In this document: piece by piece, positions 55,277 through 63,793 of the stretch
Numbering within the stretch: position 1 is the first letter of the stretch
Layout: each line of letters starts with the position of its first letter
DNA from: Dysosmobacter segnis
GTDB lineage: Bacteria; Bacillota; Clostridia; Oscillospirales; Oscillospiraceae
NCBI RefSeq assembly: GCF_014297285.1
Contig: NZ_JACOQI010000009.1
Location: 57,625-121,624 of the forward strand
DNA length: 64,000 nucleotides
Direction: 5' to 3'
Notes under the pieces: generated by a model
Seen by the model: the letters and a program-made list of their open reading frames with translations, nothing else
Told to the model about the DNA's origin: nothing
Databases searched by the model: none
Position numbers and translations under genes: made by a program

Positions 55277-55949
55277 TGCCCCACACCACCTTGATATAGT
55301 CTGGCTCCTTGGGATTCAACTCGATTTTCTCACGAATGCGCCGGATGTGAACCATCACCGTATTCTCACAGGCGTAGCTGTCAGACTGCCAGACCCGCTG
55401 ATAGATTTCCTCCGCTGGAAACACCCGTCCGGGATTTCGCATCAGCAGATCCACAATCTTCAACTCTGTGGCAGTGAGCTTTACCAGTTCGCCGTCCGCC
55501 TTCAGTTCACGGCGCTCCGGGTCATAGGACAGGCGTCCGTTGACAATCTCGCCCTCACGCTTCTCCGCGTGAACATCTCCCAGCAGGGTGTAGCGGCGCA
55601 GCTGGCTCCGTACCCGGGCGGCCAACTCCTGGGGATTATAGGGCTTGGTCACATAGTCATCCGCCCCCATGGAAAGGCCGAGGATCTTGTCGGTATCCTC
55701 ACTTTTGGCAGAGAGAACGATGACCGGCAGGTTCCGCTTTTCCCGGATGCGCATGAGGGCGGAAAGCCCGTCAAGCTTCGGCATCATCACGTCGATAAGG
55801 ATGAGCCGTACCGCCGGGTCAAGCGCCTGCTCCACCGCCCCCAACCCATCGTATGCCCTGCGGACGGTATACCCCTCCCGCTCCAGCACGATGGCGATAG
55901 CCCCTACGATCTCACGGTCGTCATCGACCACGAGAATACATTCGTTCAT
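55248..55949 (-). CDS. OmpR-family response regulator
   Basis: A 233-residue protein. The receiver domain (ILVVDDDREIVGAIAIVLEREGY; LILIDVMMPKLDGLSALM with the phospho-Asp; VLSAKSEDTDKILG; DDYVTKPYNPQEL) is followed by a winged-helix DNA-binding domain (LKADGELVKLTATELKIVDLLMRNPGRVFPAEEIYQRVW in pieces). Partner of the 751-residue kinase. The upstream gap contains CTTAC boxes at 11-bp spacing, suggesting autoregulation. Confidence 0.94.
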   Translation of the reverse strand: MNECILVVDDDREIVGAIAIVLEREGYTVRRAYDGLGAVEQALDPAVRLILIDVMMPKLDGLSALMRIREKRNLPVIVLSAKSEDTDKILGLSMGADDYVTKPYNPQELAARVRSQLRRYTLLGDVHAEKREGEIVNGRLSYDPERRELKADGELVKLTATELKIVDLLMRNPGRVFPAEEIYQRVWQSDSYACENTVMVHIRRIREKIELNPKEPDYIKVVWGIGYKMEQHN

Positions 55950-55977
55950 AGCGAGTTCCTCCCTTGAAGCTGTCTCT

Positions 55978-56034
55978 ATTGTAGCGGCGGAGCCTTACAA
56001 ACAAATCGACGAAAGTCTTACGAATTTCTTACAA
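55978..56034 (-). promoter_or_regulatory. Response-regulator boxes and promoter of the two-component operon
   Basis: GTAAG occurs on the minus strand at 56032-56028, 56021-56017 and 55998-55994, i.e. one 11-bp and one 23-bp step, upstream of TACAAT (55983-55978). Poor -35 sequence plus 11-bp-phased direct repeats is the usual layout of PhoB/OmpR-type activated promoters. Confidence 0.55.
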
Positions 56035-56150
56035 AGCTTCTAATCAGAAAAATGTGTACAGGTTTTCGGCCAACATAATTTGTTCAGTGCATGACAAATT
56101 TAACTTTGTTGAATTTATTTTACCACAGAAAGGATCTGCGCGCCACTTTG

Positions 56151-56264
56151 TCAACAGGTCCAAATCTTGACGGCACCACTTAAATCCACTCCATCCAACG
56201 CATGAACTGCGTTATTGCCGGAGCCATAAATTTTTCTCAGGTCTTTTGCCTGTAAAACATCCAC
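56151..56264 (-). pseudogene. Stump of an ABC transporter ATP-binding gene
   Basis: GTG at 56264 follows GGAGGT. The frame VDVLQAKDLRKIYGSGNNAV, then HALDGVDLS, is the N-terminus of a BceA/MacB-type ABC ATPase up to just before the Walker A region. It then runs into unrelated codons (GAVKIWTC) and stops. The rest of the transporter is absent. It sits downstream of the 56400-57969 two-component system, where BceAB-type transporters normally lie, so a deletion has removed the partner transporter. Confidence 0.75.
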
Positions 56265-56399
56265 AAATGAGTACCTCCATGAAAAAATCTGTATGTATGA
56301 AAGGAAATGATCCTTTGATACATACAGATTATCGCATAGGAATCTTTCCACATTCTTTCCGGCGGAAAATGAAATCTAACAGTTTTGATAGAATTGTTG

Positions 56400-57299
56400 T
56401 TATTTCGGCAGAAATATGGAAAACGTACTTCCTTTTCCCGGAACGGAAGCAACCTTGATATAACCGCCCTCGCCGGATATGATCTGTCGAGCAAGGTATA
56501 AGCCGATGCCGACCCCTTCTTGTTTCTGCACACTATTTGAGCGGTAAAAGCGAGCAAATATCTTCGCTTGCTCATTTTCCGGTATGCCTGAACCGGTATC
56601 CGATATATCGATCCTTGCAAACATTTCATAGCTTACGGCAGAAATAGTAATGGTGCCATGCTCTGTATATTTGATGGCGTTGTCTACGATATTAGCCAGC
56701 GCTTCCGCTGTCCATTTGAAGTCGAATACAGCAAAAGCATCTGTATCCTGCATTTGCAAAGACAATCCTTTTTCAGAAGCCTTGGCGGTATATTGTTCTA
56801 CTACACTTTCAAGCAGCGGCTGCAGCGCTGCCGGCTGGGGGGAGAGTGAAATGATCCCGTTTTCCAGTCTGGAAAGCTTTACGAGAGAATCGATCAGAAA
56901 TCGCAGCTTTTCCGATTGTTTGTACAGTGCCTCCACATTTGCCTTCGCCGATGCAGGCAGAGTTTCCTCCATCAAAAGCTCGCTGTATAACAGCAGATTT
57001 GCAATCGGCGTTTTTGTCTGGTGGGAGATGTCCGCAATCAAGGTTTTGATTTTGTCTTTTTCCTGCGCTATGTTTTGAGAAGATGCTTCTGCGGCGGAAA
57101 GATAGTGCGCAAACTTCGTTTCCAATGCAGATAGCTGGCTTTCATCAAAATTGGTTTCAGAAAAGGAGCCGGTCATGGCAGCGTCCAGCATTCTTTCGAT
57201 TTCTTCCATCGTTTTTCTGGCCTTTCTCCGCTCCCATAACACAACAGCTGCCGCCGCCAGAAAACACAGCAGTATGATCACAATGCCGGTTTTATTCAT
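56400..57299 (-). CDS. BceS-like sensor histidine kinase
   Basis: A 299-residue protein with a very short N-terminal membrane anchor (IVIILLCFLAAAAVVLWE). A HAMP-like linker precedes HisKA with ADISHQTKTPIANLL (phospho-His, ~95). HATPase has NIVDNAIKYTEHG, DTGSGIPENEQAKIF and GVGIGLYLARQII. The small sensor without an ectodomain fits intramembrane-sensing kinases that work with BceAB-type transporters. It overlaps its response regulator by 8 bases. The matching ABC transporter is reduced to a stump at 56151-56264. Confidence 0.9.
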   Translation of the reverse strand: MNKTGIVIILLCFLAAAAVVLWERRKARKTMEEIERMLDAAMTGSFSETNFDESQLSALETKFAHYLSAAEASSQNIAQEKDKIKTLIADISHQTKTPIANLLLYSELLMEETLPASAKANVEALYKQSEKLRFLIDSLVKLSRLENGIISLSPQPAALQPLLESVVEQYTAKASEKGLSLQMQDTDAFAVFDFKWTAEALANIVDNAIKYTEHGTITISAVSYEMFARIDISDTGSGIPENEQAKIFARFYRSNSVQKQEGVGIGLYLARQIISGEGGYIKVASVPGKGSTFSIFLPK

Positions 57300-57969
57300 C
57301 TTTTGTCACCCAGCTATAACCGATTCCATAGACAGTTTTAATGTATTTCTGTGCACCAAGCTTATCCCTCAGACGCTTGATCGTAACAGACAAAGCATTT
57401 TCATCCACATATTCTGCGCCATCTGTCCAGATCCGGTCGACAAGGTCTCCACGGATCATGGTTCGACCACGATTTTCAACAAGCAGACGCAGTAATTTTT
57501 GTTCTGTTTTACTCAATTCCACTTTTGAATCTCCCACATAAAAGGTCATAGCCTCAAAGTCAAAGTGAAATAGATCCATATGGAACGGCGCATTTTTATG
57601 GTTTGACGCTTGCTTTCGCAGTTGGGTATTCACCCTTGCCCGCAAAACCGAAAGAGAAAAGGGTTTGGTAATGTAATCATCAGCGCCCCGCTCCAGTCCG
57701 TCTACGATATCCAGATCGGTGTCATTGGCAGTCAGCAGAATAACAGGAACTGCGGGCAGGTTTTCCTTGACCTCCCGAAGCAGCTCAAGCCCACTGCCAT
57801 CCGGCAGATTGATATCCAGCGGGATCAGGGATACACCGCCGCAAAGCAGCTGTTCCTTCGCCGTTTTTAGGTCTTGGCAGGAAATGATCTGCCGAGCATC
57901 TGCTTTCAGCGCTTTGCATAAGCCTTGATTCAAACCGATATCATCTTCAACAATCAGTAATTGCTCCAT
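57292..57969 (-). CDS. OmpR-family response regulator (BceR-like)
   Basis: A 225-residue protein starting MEQLLIVEDDIGLNQGLCKAL. The receiver domain has the phospho-Asp in LIPLDINLPDGSGLEL, LTANDTDLDIVDG and DDYITKPFSLSVL. The winged helix (VELSKTEQKLLRLLVENRGR, VSVTIKRLRDKLG-like) follows. The leading VSLIPLD is a mild departure from the usual hydrophobic VILLD. The start at 57969 has a GGGAGTGAG site; an upstream extension was rejected. It is the first gene of the operon. Confidence 0.92.
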   Translation of the reverse strand: MEQLLIVEDDIGLNQGLCKALKADARQIISCQDLKTAKEQLLCGGVSLIPLDINLPDGSGLELLREVKENLPAVPVILLTANDTDLDIVDGLERGADDYITKPFSLSVLRARVNTQLRKQASNHKNAPFHMDLFHFDFEAMTFYVGDSKVELSKTEQKLLRLLVENRGRTMIRGDLVDRIWTDGAEYVDENALSVTIKRLRDKLGAQKYIKTVYGIGYSWVTKDE

Positions 57970-58069
57970 ATATCTCACTCCCTCGTTATTCAAATACCAA
58001 CATCGTTTCCTTTGGTGGCTTCTCATCTTTGCAGATCAAAAGATAATATCAGCAGCATAATACGATTTA

Positions 58070-58098
58070 AGAGTACAGATTGTTGGATGGAAAGTCAA
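58070..58098 (-). promoter_or_regulatory. Promoter of the BceRS-like operon
   Basis: TTGACT (58098-58093), a 17-base spacer and TACTCT (58075-58070) upstream of the response regulator start at 57969. Confidence 0.6.
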
Positions 58099-58182
58099 GA
58101 TTTGCATCGCAAATCAAGCACAAGCCGTTGTCACGATATATATCTTCTCGGGAATACTTGAGATAGGTCTCAAAACTAAATG

Positions 58183-58229
58183 TAGAAGGCAAGATTTACT
58201 TTTTTCAAGTAATCTTGCCTTCTATTTTT
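58183..58229. terminator. Bidirectional hairpin between two operons
   Basis: TAGAAGGCAAGATT (58183-58196) pairs perfectly with AATCTTGCCTTCTA (58211-58224), with inner TACTT/AAGTA pairing, and TTTTT follows on the plus strand. It lies just past the 3' end of the DUF4143 ATPase gene. Confidence 0.7.
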
Positions 58230-58238
58230 CGACCGCTT

Positions 58239-59531
58239 CTACACACAAAATGCCGCATACAGCGGAACAGACTTTAGCCCATCTTTCTCCCCGAAATTCT
58301 TGAGCGAAAGTCGGACTGAGTAAGCTGGCTTATAACTGTCCACGAAGACGCTGAGACTACGAGAACGGACATGCTCCCCTTTCTTGACCTCTACGCCGAC
58401 GATTTGATTGCCTTTTTGCAGTACAAAATCCAGTTCTGCCGTACTGCTACTCTCCCAATAGTATAAATCATAGCCCTTGGCGGCAAGCTGCTGTGCCACA
58501 TAGTTTTCTGTGACAGCTCCCATGAAAGTATTCCCCTCTCCGGAGAGCACTGTCTGTTGTGAAAGCCCGGATTTCATCGTCAGCAGACCCACATCGCCCA
58601 TATAGAGCTTGAACGCTGACAGATCAGTATAAACAGCGATCGGCTCAATGGCCTGATTGATGCGCTGGCATTTCAGCACGACACCGGCAAGATTCAGCCA
58701 TTCGATGGAAGCGCCAAATAGCGCGGCACTCCCCCCCTTCTGCACCACCTTATACTGGAATTTCTTATTGTCTTTGGCCAACTGCGCCGGAATGGAATTG
58801 TAGCAGGCACGGATCTTCACGCTATCCGTATTACTGGCGTACTTCGCCATGTCCGCAATGTAGTTATCCAAAATCTCATTCTGCACCAGTGGAACATCCA
58901 GAAAACTGCCGCTTTTCAAAAAGGCGTTGATACAGGCCGGCATCCCGCCGATAAGCAGATATTCCCGATACAGTTCGATTGCCTTCTGATGCAGTGCATC
59001 AGGCAGCGGTTCCATTTTCTCGTAGGCTCTGCGAATCTCTTCACTAAGGAGTTTCTGGCTTCTTGCCCCAAGGTACTCCTCAAAATCCAGCGGATAGAGC
59101 GTAAGCGTCTCCACCTTGCCCACAGGAAACGAATAGTGCTGGCGGTTGATTGCCACACCCAGCAAACTCCCTGCCGCTGCAATATGATACTCCGGCGTTT
59201 CCTCGCAGAAATACTTTAGAGCTGTCAACGCACGCTCACTGGATTGGATCTCATCGAAAATGATCAACGTTTCTTCCGGAATGATCCTCTCACCAGTAGA
59301 CGCCTCAAGATACCGCAAAAGTCGTTCCGGCGCAATATTGTCATTAAAATAGGATGCAATCGTCAGATTTGTCTCCAAATTGATATAGACCACATTTTTA
59401 AACTGTTCCTCGCCAAATTTGCGGAGAATGTAAGTTTTGCCCACCTGACGGGCGCCGTTGACGATCAGCGGCAACCGATCATCGGTTTTATTCTTCCATG
59501 CAAGCAGTTGTTCTTCGATTTTACGCTCCAT
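58239..59531 (-). CDS. AAA ATPase with DUF4143 (PD-(D/E)XK) C-terminal domain
   Basis: A 430-residue protein. Walker A GARQVGKTYILRK (~26-38) and Walker B LIIFDEIQ (~89-96) are followed by the AAGSLLGVAI sensor region. The DUF4143 part (YPLDFEEYLGA, GGMPACINAFL) and a C-terminal nuclease-like ELDFVLQKGNQIVGVEVKKG (Asp-x-Lys type, ~380-400) complete it. These ATPases are widespread in gut bacteria and archaea; their role is not established. The start ATG 59531 follows GAGGTG. The promoter lies within a 16-bp inverted repeat. Confidence 0.9.
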   Translation of the reverse strand: MERKIEEQLLAWKNKTDDRLPLIVNGARQVGKTYILRKFGEEQFKNVVYINLETNLTIASYFNDNIAPERLLRYLEASTGERIIPEETLIIFDEIQSSERALTALKYFCEETPEYHIAAAGSLLGVAINRQHYSFPVGKVETLTLYPLDFEEYLGARSQKLLSEEIRRAYEKMEPLPDALHQKAIELYREYLLIGGMPACINAFLKSGSFLDVPLVQNEILDNYIADMAKYASNTDSVKIRACYNSIPAQLAKDNKKFQYKVVQKGGSAALFGASIEWLNLAGVVLKCQRINQAIEPIAVYTDLSAFKLYMGDVGLLTMKSGLSQQTVLSGEGNTFMGAVTENYVAQQLAAKGYDLYYWESSSTAELDFVLQKGNQIVGVEVKKGEHVRSRSLSVFVDSYKPAYSVRLSLKNFGEKDGLKSVPLYAAFCV

Positions 59532-59551
59532 TTCTATCACCTCATGGGTAT

Positions 59552-59616
59552 AGTTTAGCTTCGCAAAATCGTTAAGTCAAGAAAAATCTGTCTAAATGCA
59601 ATTTTTCTTGACTTAA
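59552..59616 (-). promoter_or_regulatory. Promoter with overlapping 16-bp inverted repeat for the DUF4143 ATPase
   Basis: TTGACT (59580-59575), a 17-base spacer and TAAACT (59557-59552) form the promoter. The -35 box is inside one arm of TTAAGTCAAGAAAAAT (59572-59587) whose inverted copy is 59601-59616. The dyad could bind a repressor or fold in RNA. Confidence 0.65.
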
Positions 59617-59754
59617 AGATCATTCTCGTGATGTATTGCCTGTTTTCACTCTCTTTCGGGTCTTCACGTGTGAGCCCCTATTAAAAAGAAGTCATAGCTT
59701 GCGGATCCTGGTGGGATGAAGTTACCACACCGTTCTAAAAGGAGGCAGCAAACC

Positions 59755-59833
59755 ATGTTCGAGTGCATACGTTCTTTTCTTGTGTTGCATTTTGTATTAT
59801 CGCTATATAGACAACTTATCACAAAAAGTCTCA
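59755..59833 (+). pseudogene. Gene start cut by a 37-bp interspersed repeat (copy 2)
   Basis: AAAGGAGGCAGCAAACC precedes ATG 59755. The frame (MFECIRSFLVLHFVLS) enters the 37-bp repeat at 59797-59833 after 14 codons and then loses coding character. The gene-free stretch 59617-59998 holds nothing else recognisable. A gene was probably lost by recombination at the repeat. Confidence 0.4.
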
Positions 59834-59998
59834 TTCATTATATTACTCAACGATATCTAACGCAATCCCCGAAAGTCTTTTTACAGTGGAACAAAGTGTG
59901 GCTTATGTCCCTATGCCTAAAGGCGGGGTATTACGCCATGACGTCTCCCTCCCGACTGCTTTTCAACGGGAAATCAGTGGTAAACGATACCGTACATT

Positions 59999-60565
59999 TC
60001 ATCGCATCAGCCGCATCTCCTTCTCAAACTGCTCCATCGCCTCCTGTCGGCTGGGAACTTGCGCAAGTGTACAGGAAAACTGTTGGCCGAACAGTGGCCG
60101 GGACAGTGTCTCCACCCAATGTGTCAGCACCTCCGGAGTGAGGGGGTTCTCCTCCCGGAGAAAGATCACCCCGTAATAGGGCGGTACAGACGGGGAAACC
60201 AGCTGTGTCAGCGGGACACCGCTCCGGACGTAAGCGTTGCAGAAATGCATCTCCGGTGAAAAATGCGGATAGTACAGCGCCCCAACGAACCAGTCCTGTT
60301 CACCGTTTTTGAGCCGCTCCGCCTGCTCCAGAAAGCTCGGATGATCCGGACTATCCGGCTCCACAAACTCACCGTCCCGAATCGTCTGGTGAAGCGCGGG
60401 AAGGTTATAGAAATCAAAATAAAAAAAGGACGCCTCTCCCGCCTCGTCCTCGGTAAGAGAAAATTCAGCCGCATGGAAAGGTTCCCAGCCCTTGCCGCAG
60501 CGGAAATAGCCCCACCAGTAGTTCCAGTCATGAATATGCAGATATTTTTTTGATTTGCAACCCAT
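59999..60565 (-). CDS. Conserved hypothetical protein
   Basis: A 188-residue soluble protein beginning MGCKSKKYLHIHDWNYWWGYFRCGKGWEPFHAAEF, rich in aromatic residues. It contains DWFVGALYYPHFSPEMHFCNAYVRSG and a helical C-terminus (SRQEAMEQFEKEMRL). I do not recognise the family. GGAG lies seven bases before the ATG. It is followed on the same strand by nothing recognisable and preceded by the two-component operon at 60698. Confidence 0.6.
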   Translation of the reverse strand: MGCKSKKYLHIHDWNYWWGYFRCGKGWEPFHAAEFSLTEDEAGEASFFYFDFYNLPALHQTIRDGEFVEPDSPDHPSFLEQAERLKNGEQDWFVGALYYPHFSPEMHFCNAYVRSGVPLTQLVSPSVPPYYGVIFLREENPLTPEVLTHWVETLSRPLFGQQFSCTLAQVPSRQEAMEQFEKEMRLMR

Positions 60566-60697
60566 AGATGTACTCCATTCTAACAATGTCGGCACAAGAG
60601 GAAATCACAAGAAACTCTCCACCCAGTACTAACAAAAGTCTTTTCTAAGTCCGTCCTTTTTTCAAGGAAGGTGCTCAAAGGCAGTGCGGTGATCTTC

Positions 60698-61918
60698 TTA
60701 TCTGCTCACCGGAATGGAGATCTCGAAAACGGCGCCGGTGTCCCCGTTGCGGGCGCGGATGGTTCCCTTGTGCAGGTGGATGATCTCCCGGGTCAGGGCA
60801 AGGCCGATGCCGGATTTTCCGCTTTTTCCCATGTAGAAGCGGTCAAAGATGTGGGGAAGATCTTCCTCGGCGATGCCGTCCCCGTCGTCCTGTATCCGTA
60901 TCGTCGCATTCCGCTTGTCCGTGCGGCAGGTCAGGCGCAGCTCGCTGCGGGCATAGCGTACGCCGTTGGATAGGATATTGGCGACCGCTCTGCGCAGCCG
61001 GGTATCGTCGCAGCTGACCATAACGGGCGTTTCGGGGAAGTCCGGCGTGATGGTGATACCGCCGCCGGCGGCTGCCGGCTCCACGGCGCGTATGCTGTCG
61101 TATAGCAGTTCCCGAACATCCATCTCAGAAAGGGTAAGCGGCTGCCGCCCCATATCGATTTTTGAGATGTCCAGGAGCTCGTCTACCAGCTCCGTCATGC
61201 GGTCGCTTTCCTTCAAGATCACCTCCGTCGCGCTGCCTGTGTCCATCACACCCGCCTGTATGCCCTCCGCATAGCCCTGTATCGCCATCAGCGGCGTTTT
61301 CAGCTCGTGAGAGGCATTCTGGAAGAAGGTTTGCTGCCGCTCCGCCTCCTTTTCAATATCCCGGCCAAAGCGAAACCCCAGCAGGCACATGACGGAGGAG
61401 ATCGCCACTAACACCGCAAAGAACGCCCAGTTCAGCGTTACGATATAGCGGGTGATGGGGGCGATGTCTATGTACATGATATAGGCGTACGGTTTTTCCC
61501 AATCGTCCTGCTCATCCTCCACGGACATGAAGATCAGATGATGCCTGTCTGTTTTGAAGGTATAGCATTGATTGAGCGACAGATCCCGCCCCTTGCAGTA
61601 TTCCAGCAGTTTTTTCTCCAAGCGATATGCGTCCCTGTTCCAACCGCTTGATTGATTGGTATTATCCAGCTCTAAAAATACGATGCTGGGCGTAAGGAAG
61701 TGCTCCTCCGCATCATTCCATTCATCGTCAAAAAAGGATCCATCGTCGGTATAGGGGATGGTACGGTTTTGGTACTGTGCCTCGCTGATGAGCGCCTTTT
61801 TTGCCTCACGCACAAAGTGTGCTGGTATAATGAGGTTCACCGCCAGCATGAACAGCGCAAAGAGCAGCAGAGCCGAGCAAAGGATCAGGTACACGATCCG
61901 CAGTTTGATGTTTTTCAT
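60698..61918 (-). CDS. Sensor histidine kinase
   Basis: A 406-residue protein. Two transmembrane helices (LRIVYLILCSALLLFALFMLAVNLII and YIVTLNWAFFAVLVAISSVMCLLG) enclose a ~130-residue extracellular sensor. HisKA follows with NASHELKTPLMAIQGYAEG (phospho-His, ~214), then HATPase with NILSNGVRYA, DDGDGIAEEDLPHIFDRFY and GIGLALTREIIHLH. Its ATG overlaps the response regulator stop (ATGA). It is part of the operon with the secreted protein upstream. Confidence 0.92.
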   Translation of the reverse strand: MKNIKLRIVYLILCSALLLFALFMLAVNLIIPAHFVREAKKALISEAQYQNRTIPYTDDGSFFDDEWNDAEEHFLTPSIVFLELDNTNQSSGWNRDAYRLEKKLLEYCKGRDLSLNQCYTFKTDRHHLIFMSVEDEQDDWEKPYAYIMYIDIAPITRYIVTLNWAFFAVLVAISSVMCLLGFRFGRDIEKEAERQQTFFQNASHELKTPLMAIQGYAEGIQAGVMDTGSATEVILKESDRMTELVDELLDISKIDMGRQPLTLSEMDVRELLYDSIRAVEPAAAGGGITITPDFPETPVMVSCDDTRLRRAVANILSNGVRYARSELRLTCRTDKRNATIRIQDDGDGIAEEDLPHIFDRFYMGKSGKSGIGLALTREIIHLHKGTIRARNGDTGAVFEISIPVSR

Positions 61919-62616
61919 GTACACTCCGCTCCCTTCAGCTTATAGCCAAAGCCCCATATCGTGCCTACGCTGACGGTGCTGCCCGCTTGCAGCAGCTTTT
62001 TCCGGATACGGCGCAGCGTTTCGTCGGTCACGCGGGTCTCCACCTCTGACCCGAATCCCCACACTTCATTAAGCAGTTCCTCTCTGGAATATGCCTTTTC
62101 CGGCTGCCTCATCATATAACCGAGCAGTCGCAGCTCAGTCTGGGTCAGCGCCACCGGCACAGTTCCGCAAAAGATAGCGTTTTCCGTGGCGGAATAGTGG
62201 ATGTCCCCATAGTGCAGTTCACCGCCCGCCGCTGCGGACTTGCCGCGATCCATCTCCACACGGCGCAGCAGGGCCTTGACCTTCATCAGTAATATCGTTG
62301 GGCGAAAGGGCTTGGTAAGATAATCGTCGCTGCCCTGACTGATGCCCATGACGTAGTCCAGCTCGCTGTCCTTGGCCGTAAGCAGGATGATGGGAATGTC
62401 GGAAAGCGTACGCAGTTCCCTGCACACCGTCAGTCCGTCCGTGCCGGGCATCATGATATCCAGGATCACCAGTTCCGCAGGCTCCTGACGAAACGCCTCC
62501 AGCAGCGCGTCACCGCTTTCAAAGGAGCGCACGGTATAGCCGTCGCTTGTAAGGAAGCTGTGCAGCAGTTCCCGGATGCTCTTTTCATCGTCCGCCAAAT
62601 AGATAGAATGTTCCAT
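61915..62616 (-). CDS. OmpR-family response regulator
   Basis: A 233-residue protein. The receiver domain (SIYLADDEKSIRELLHSFLTSDGY; VILDIMMPGTDGLTVCREL with the phospho-Asp; LLTAKDSELDYVMG; DDYLTKPFRPTIL) precedes the winged helix (VALTQTELRLLGYMMRQPEKAYSREELLNEVWG in pieces; VTDETLRRIRKKL). AAGGAGG precedes the ATG at 62616; an earlier start in frame was rejected. It is downstream of the duplicated-domain secreted protein and coupled to the kinase. Confidence 0.94.
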   Translation of the reverse strand: MEHSIYLADDEKSIRELLHSFLTSDGYTVRSFESGDALLEAFRQEPAELVILDIMMPGTDGLTVCRELRTLSDIPIILLTAKDSELDYVMGISQGSDDYLTKPFRPTILLMKVKALLRRVEMDRGKSAAAGGELHYGDIHYSATENAIFCGTVPVALTQTELRLLGYMMRQPEKAYSREELLNEVWGFGSEVETRVTDETLRRIRKKLLQAGSTVSVGTIWGFGYKLKGAECT

Positions 62617-62706
62617 GCGTCCTCCTTGCAAGCAGCGCCAAATGCTGCGCACAGGCGCAGCATCGGCACGATGTTGATTTTATACTATCAGAATATCTCC
62701 TTTCCG

Positions 62707-63444
62707 TCAAAGGGGGCAGATGCCGCTTTCGCAGCCGGTGTTGCCCCAGATGGAATTGTACAGTTCGCACAGCTGGCTGTCGATCTCCGTAAGACGGTTG
62801 TAGTCGGCGATCAGCGCGTCCTTTTCCGCATCGGTCAGGAAGCTCAGGCTGCGGATGAAGGCGGCCTCTTCATAGTTTTCGAAGTCATAATCGTCCGGCA
62901 GATCGAAGTATGCTTCATCTACCTTGTCCCACAGGTCGGCGTGCTTTTCGCAGACGCGGTCATACTCCTGCTCCAGGGTGTCGATTTCGTCCAGCACTTT
63001 GGGGTCGGCCTTTTCCAGTGCCTTCTCGTAGAGCGACATATTGTCGCAGTCGGGCAGCTGAGCGTACAGCGTCTCCATCTCGGCGTCAAGGCCGTTCAGC
63101 TCCTTGATATCTGCCAGAAGCGTTTCCTTCTCCGCTTCCGTCAGAGCGTTGGTGTTGCGGATAAATGCCGCCTCGTCAAAGTTTGTGAAGTCGTAGTCGT
63201 CGGGCAGGGCGTTGCAGATTTCGTCCAGCTTTTCCCACAGCGCCGCGTTTCTCTGGAAGATGGCGTCGCTCTTCTCTTCCACCGCCTCGATCTGCTCCCA
63301 GATGGCGTCCTCGTTCTCGGTTGCGATGGTAGTTGCAGGCTCTGCCGTGTCAGGCGCAGCCGCCAAAGCTGCGGTCGATGCGCCGATAGCTGATACCACC
63401 AACGCCAGTGCCAGCGCAAGGCTCCAAATCGTTTTCTTTTTCAT
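62707..63444 (-). CDS. Secreted protein with two ~60-residue repeats
   Basis: A 245-residue protein with a signal peptide (MKKKTIWSLALALALVVSAIGASTAALAA). Two homologous helical units follow: one with LPDDYDFTNFDEAAFIRNTNALTEAEKETLLADI (~80-113 in pieces), the other with LPDDYDFENYEEAAFIRSLSFLTDAEKDALIADY (~170-203 in pieces). Each starts with a WxKxDE helix. The C-terminus CESGICPL has two cysteines. No known domain is recognised. It is the first gene upstream of the two-component system at 60698-62616 and may present or sequester its signal. Confidence 0.75.
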   Translation of the reverse strand: MKKKTIWSLALALALVVSAIGASTAALAAAPDTAEPATTIATENEDAIWEQIEAVEEKSDAIFQRNAALWEKLDEICNALPDDYDFTNFDEAAFIRNTNALTEAEKETLLADIKELNGLDAEMETLYAQLPDCDNMSLYEKALEKADPKVLDEIDTLEQEYDRVCEKHADLWDKVDEAYFDLPDDYDFENYEEAAFIRSLSFLTDAEKDALIADYNRLTEIDSQLCELYNSIWGNTGCESGICPL

Positions 63445-63630
63445 AGTATGTTACTCTCCTTTTTTATTGTTTGGTTGTGTATCAACCATGTCTGTAGCAT
63501 ACCAGAGATCATCTTGGATTTCCCCCGCGAAAGTGCGGAAAAAGTGTCACAGATTTGTCACAGCATCCGTGCTGCAGGCAAGAAGGTACCCTCTTTTCCA
63601 TAGAATGCTCGAAAAGTGGGTTTCATTCAG

Positions 63631-63659
63631 TTTACACTTGCGGATAAAATCGGTATAAT
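63631..63659 (+). promoter_or_regulatory. Rightward promoter before an interrupted small gene
   Basis: TTTACA (63631-63636), a 17-base spacer and TATAAT (63654-63659). Downstream, CGGAGG precedes ATG 63723. Confidence 0.7.
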
Positions 63660-63722
63660 TACATACAAGCCGAAACCGTTATAGACAAAGAAGTCTGTTG
63701 AAGCGCATCGGAGGTACGCATT

Positions 63723-63776
63723 ATGCCAAAACCGAAATGGAATGATGCCGGGGTCAAAAGTATAGGAAATTTCTGA
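63723..63776 (+). pseudogene. Start of a small gene interrupted by an IS element
   Basis: After CGGAGGTACGCATT the frame reads MPKPKWNDAGVKSIGNF and stops at 63774-63776, about 18 bases before the inverted-repeat end of the IS. A good promoter and ribosome binding site in front of a 17-codon frame suggest that the gene was cut by the insertion. Confidence 0.45.
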
Positions 63777-63793
63777 AAATGGAATAAGCAGCC

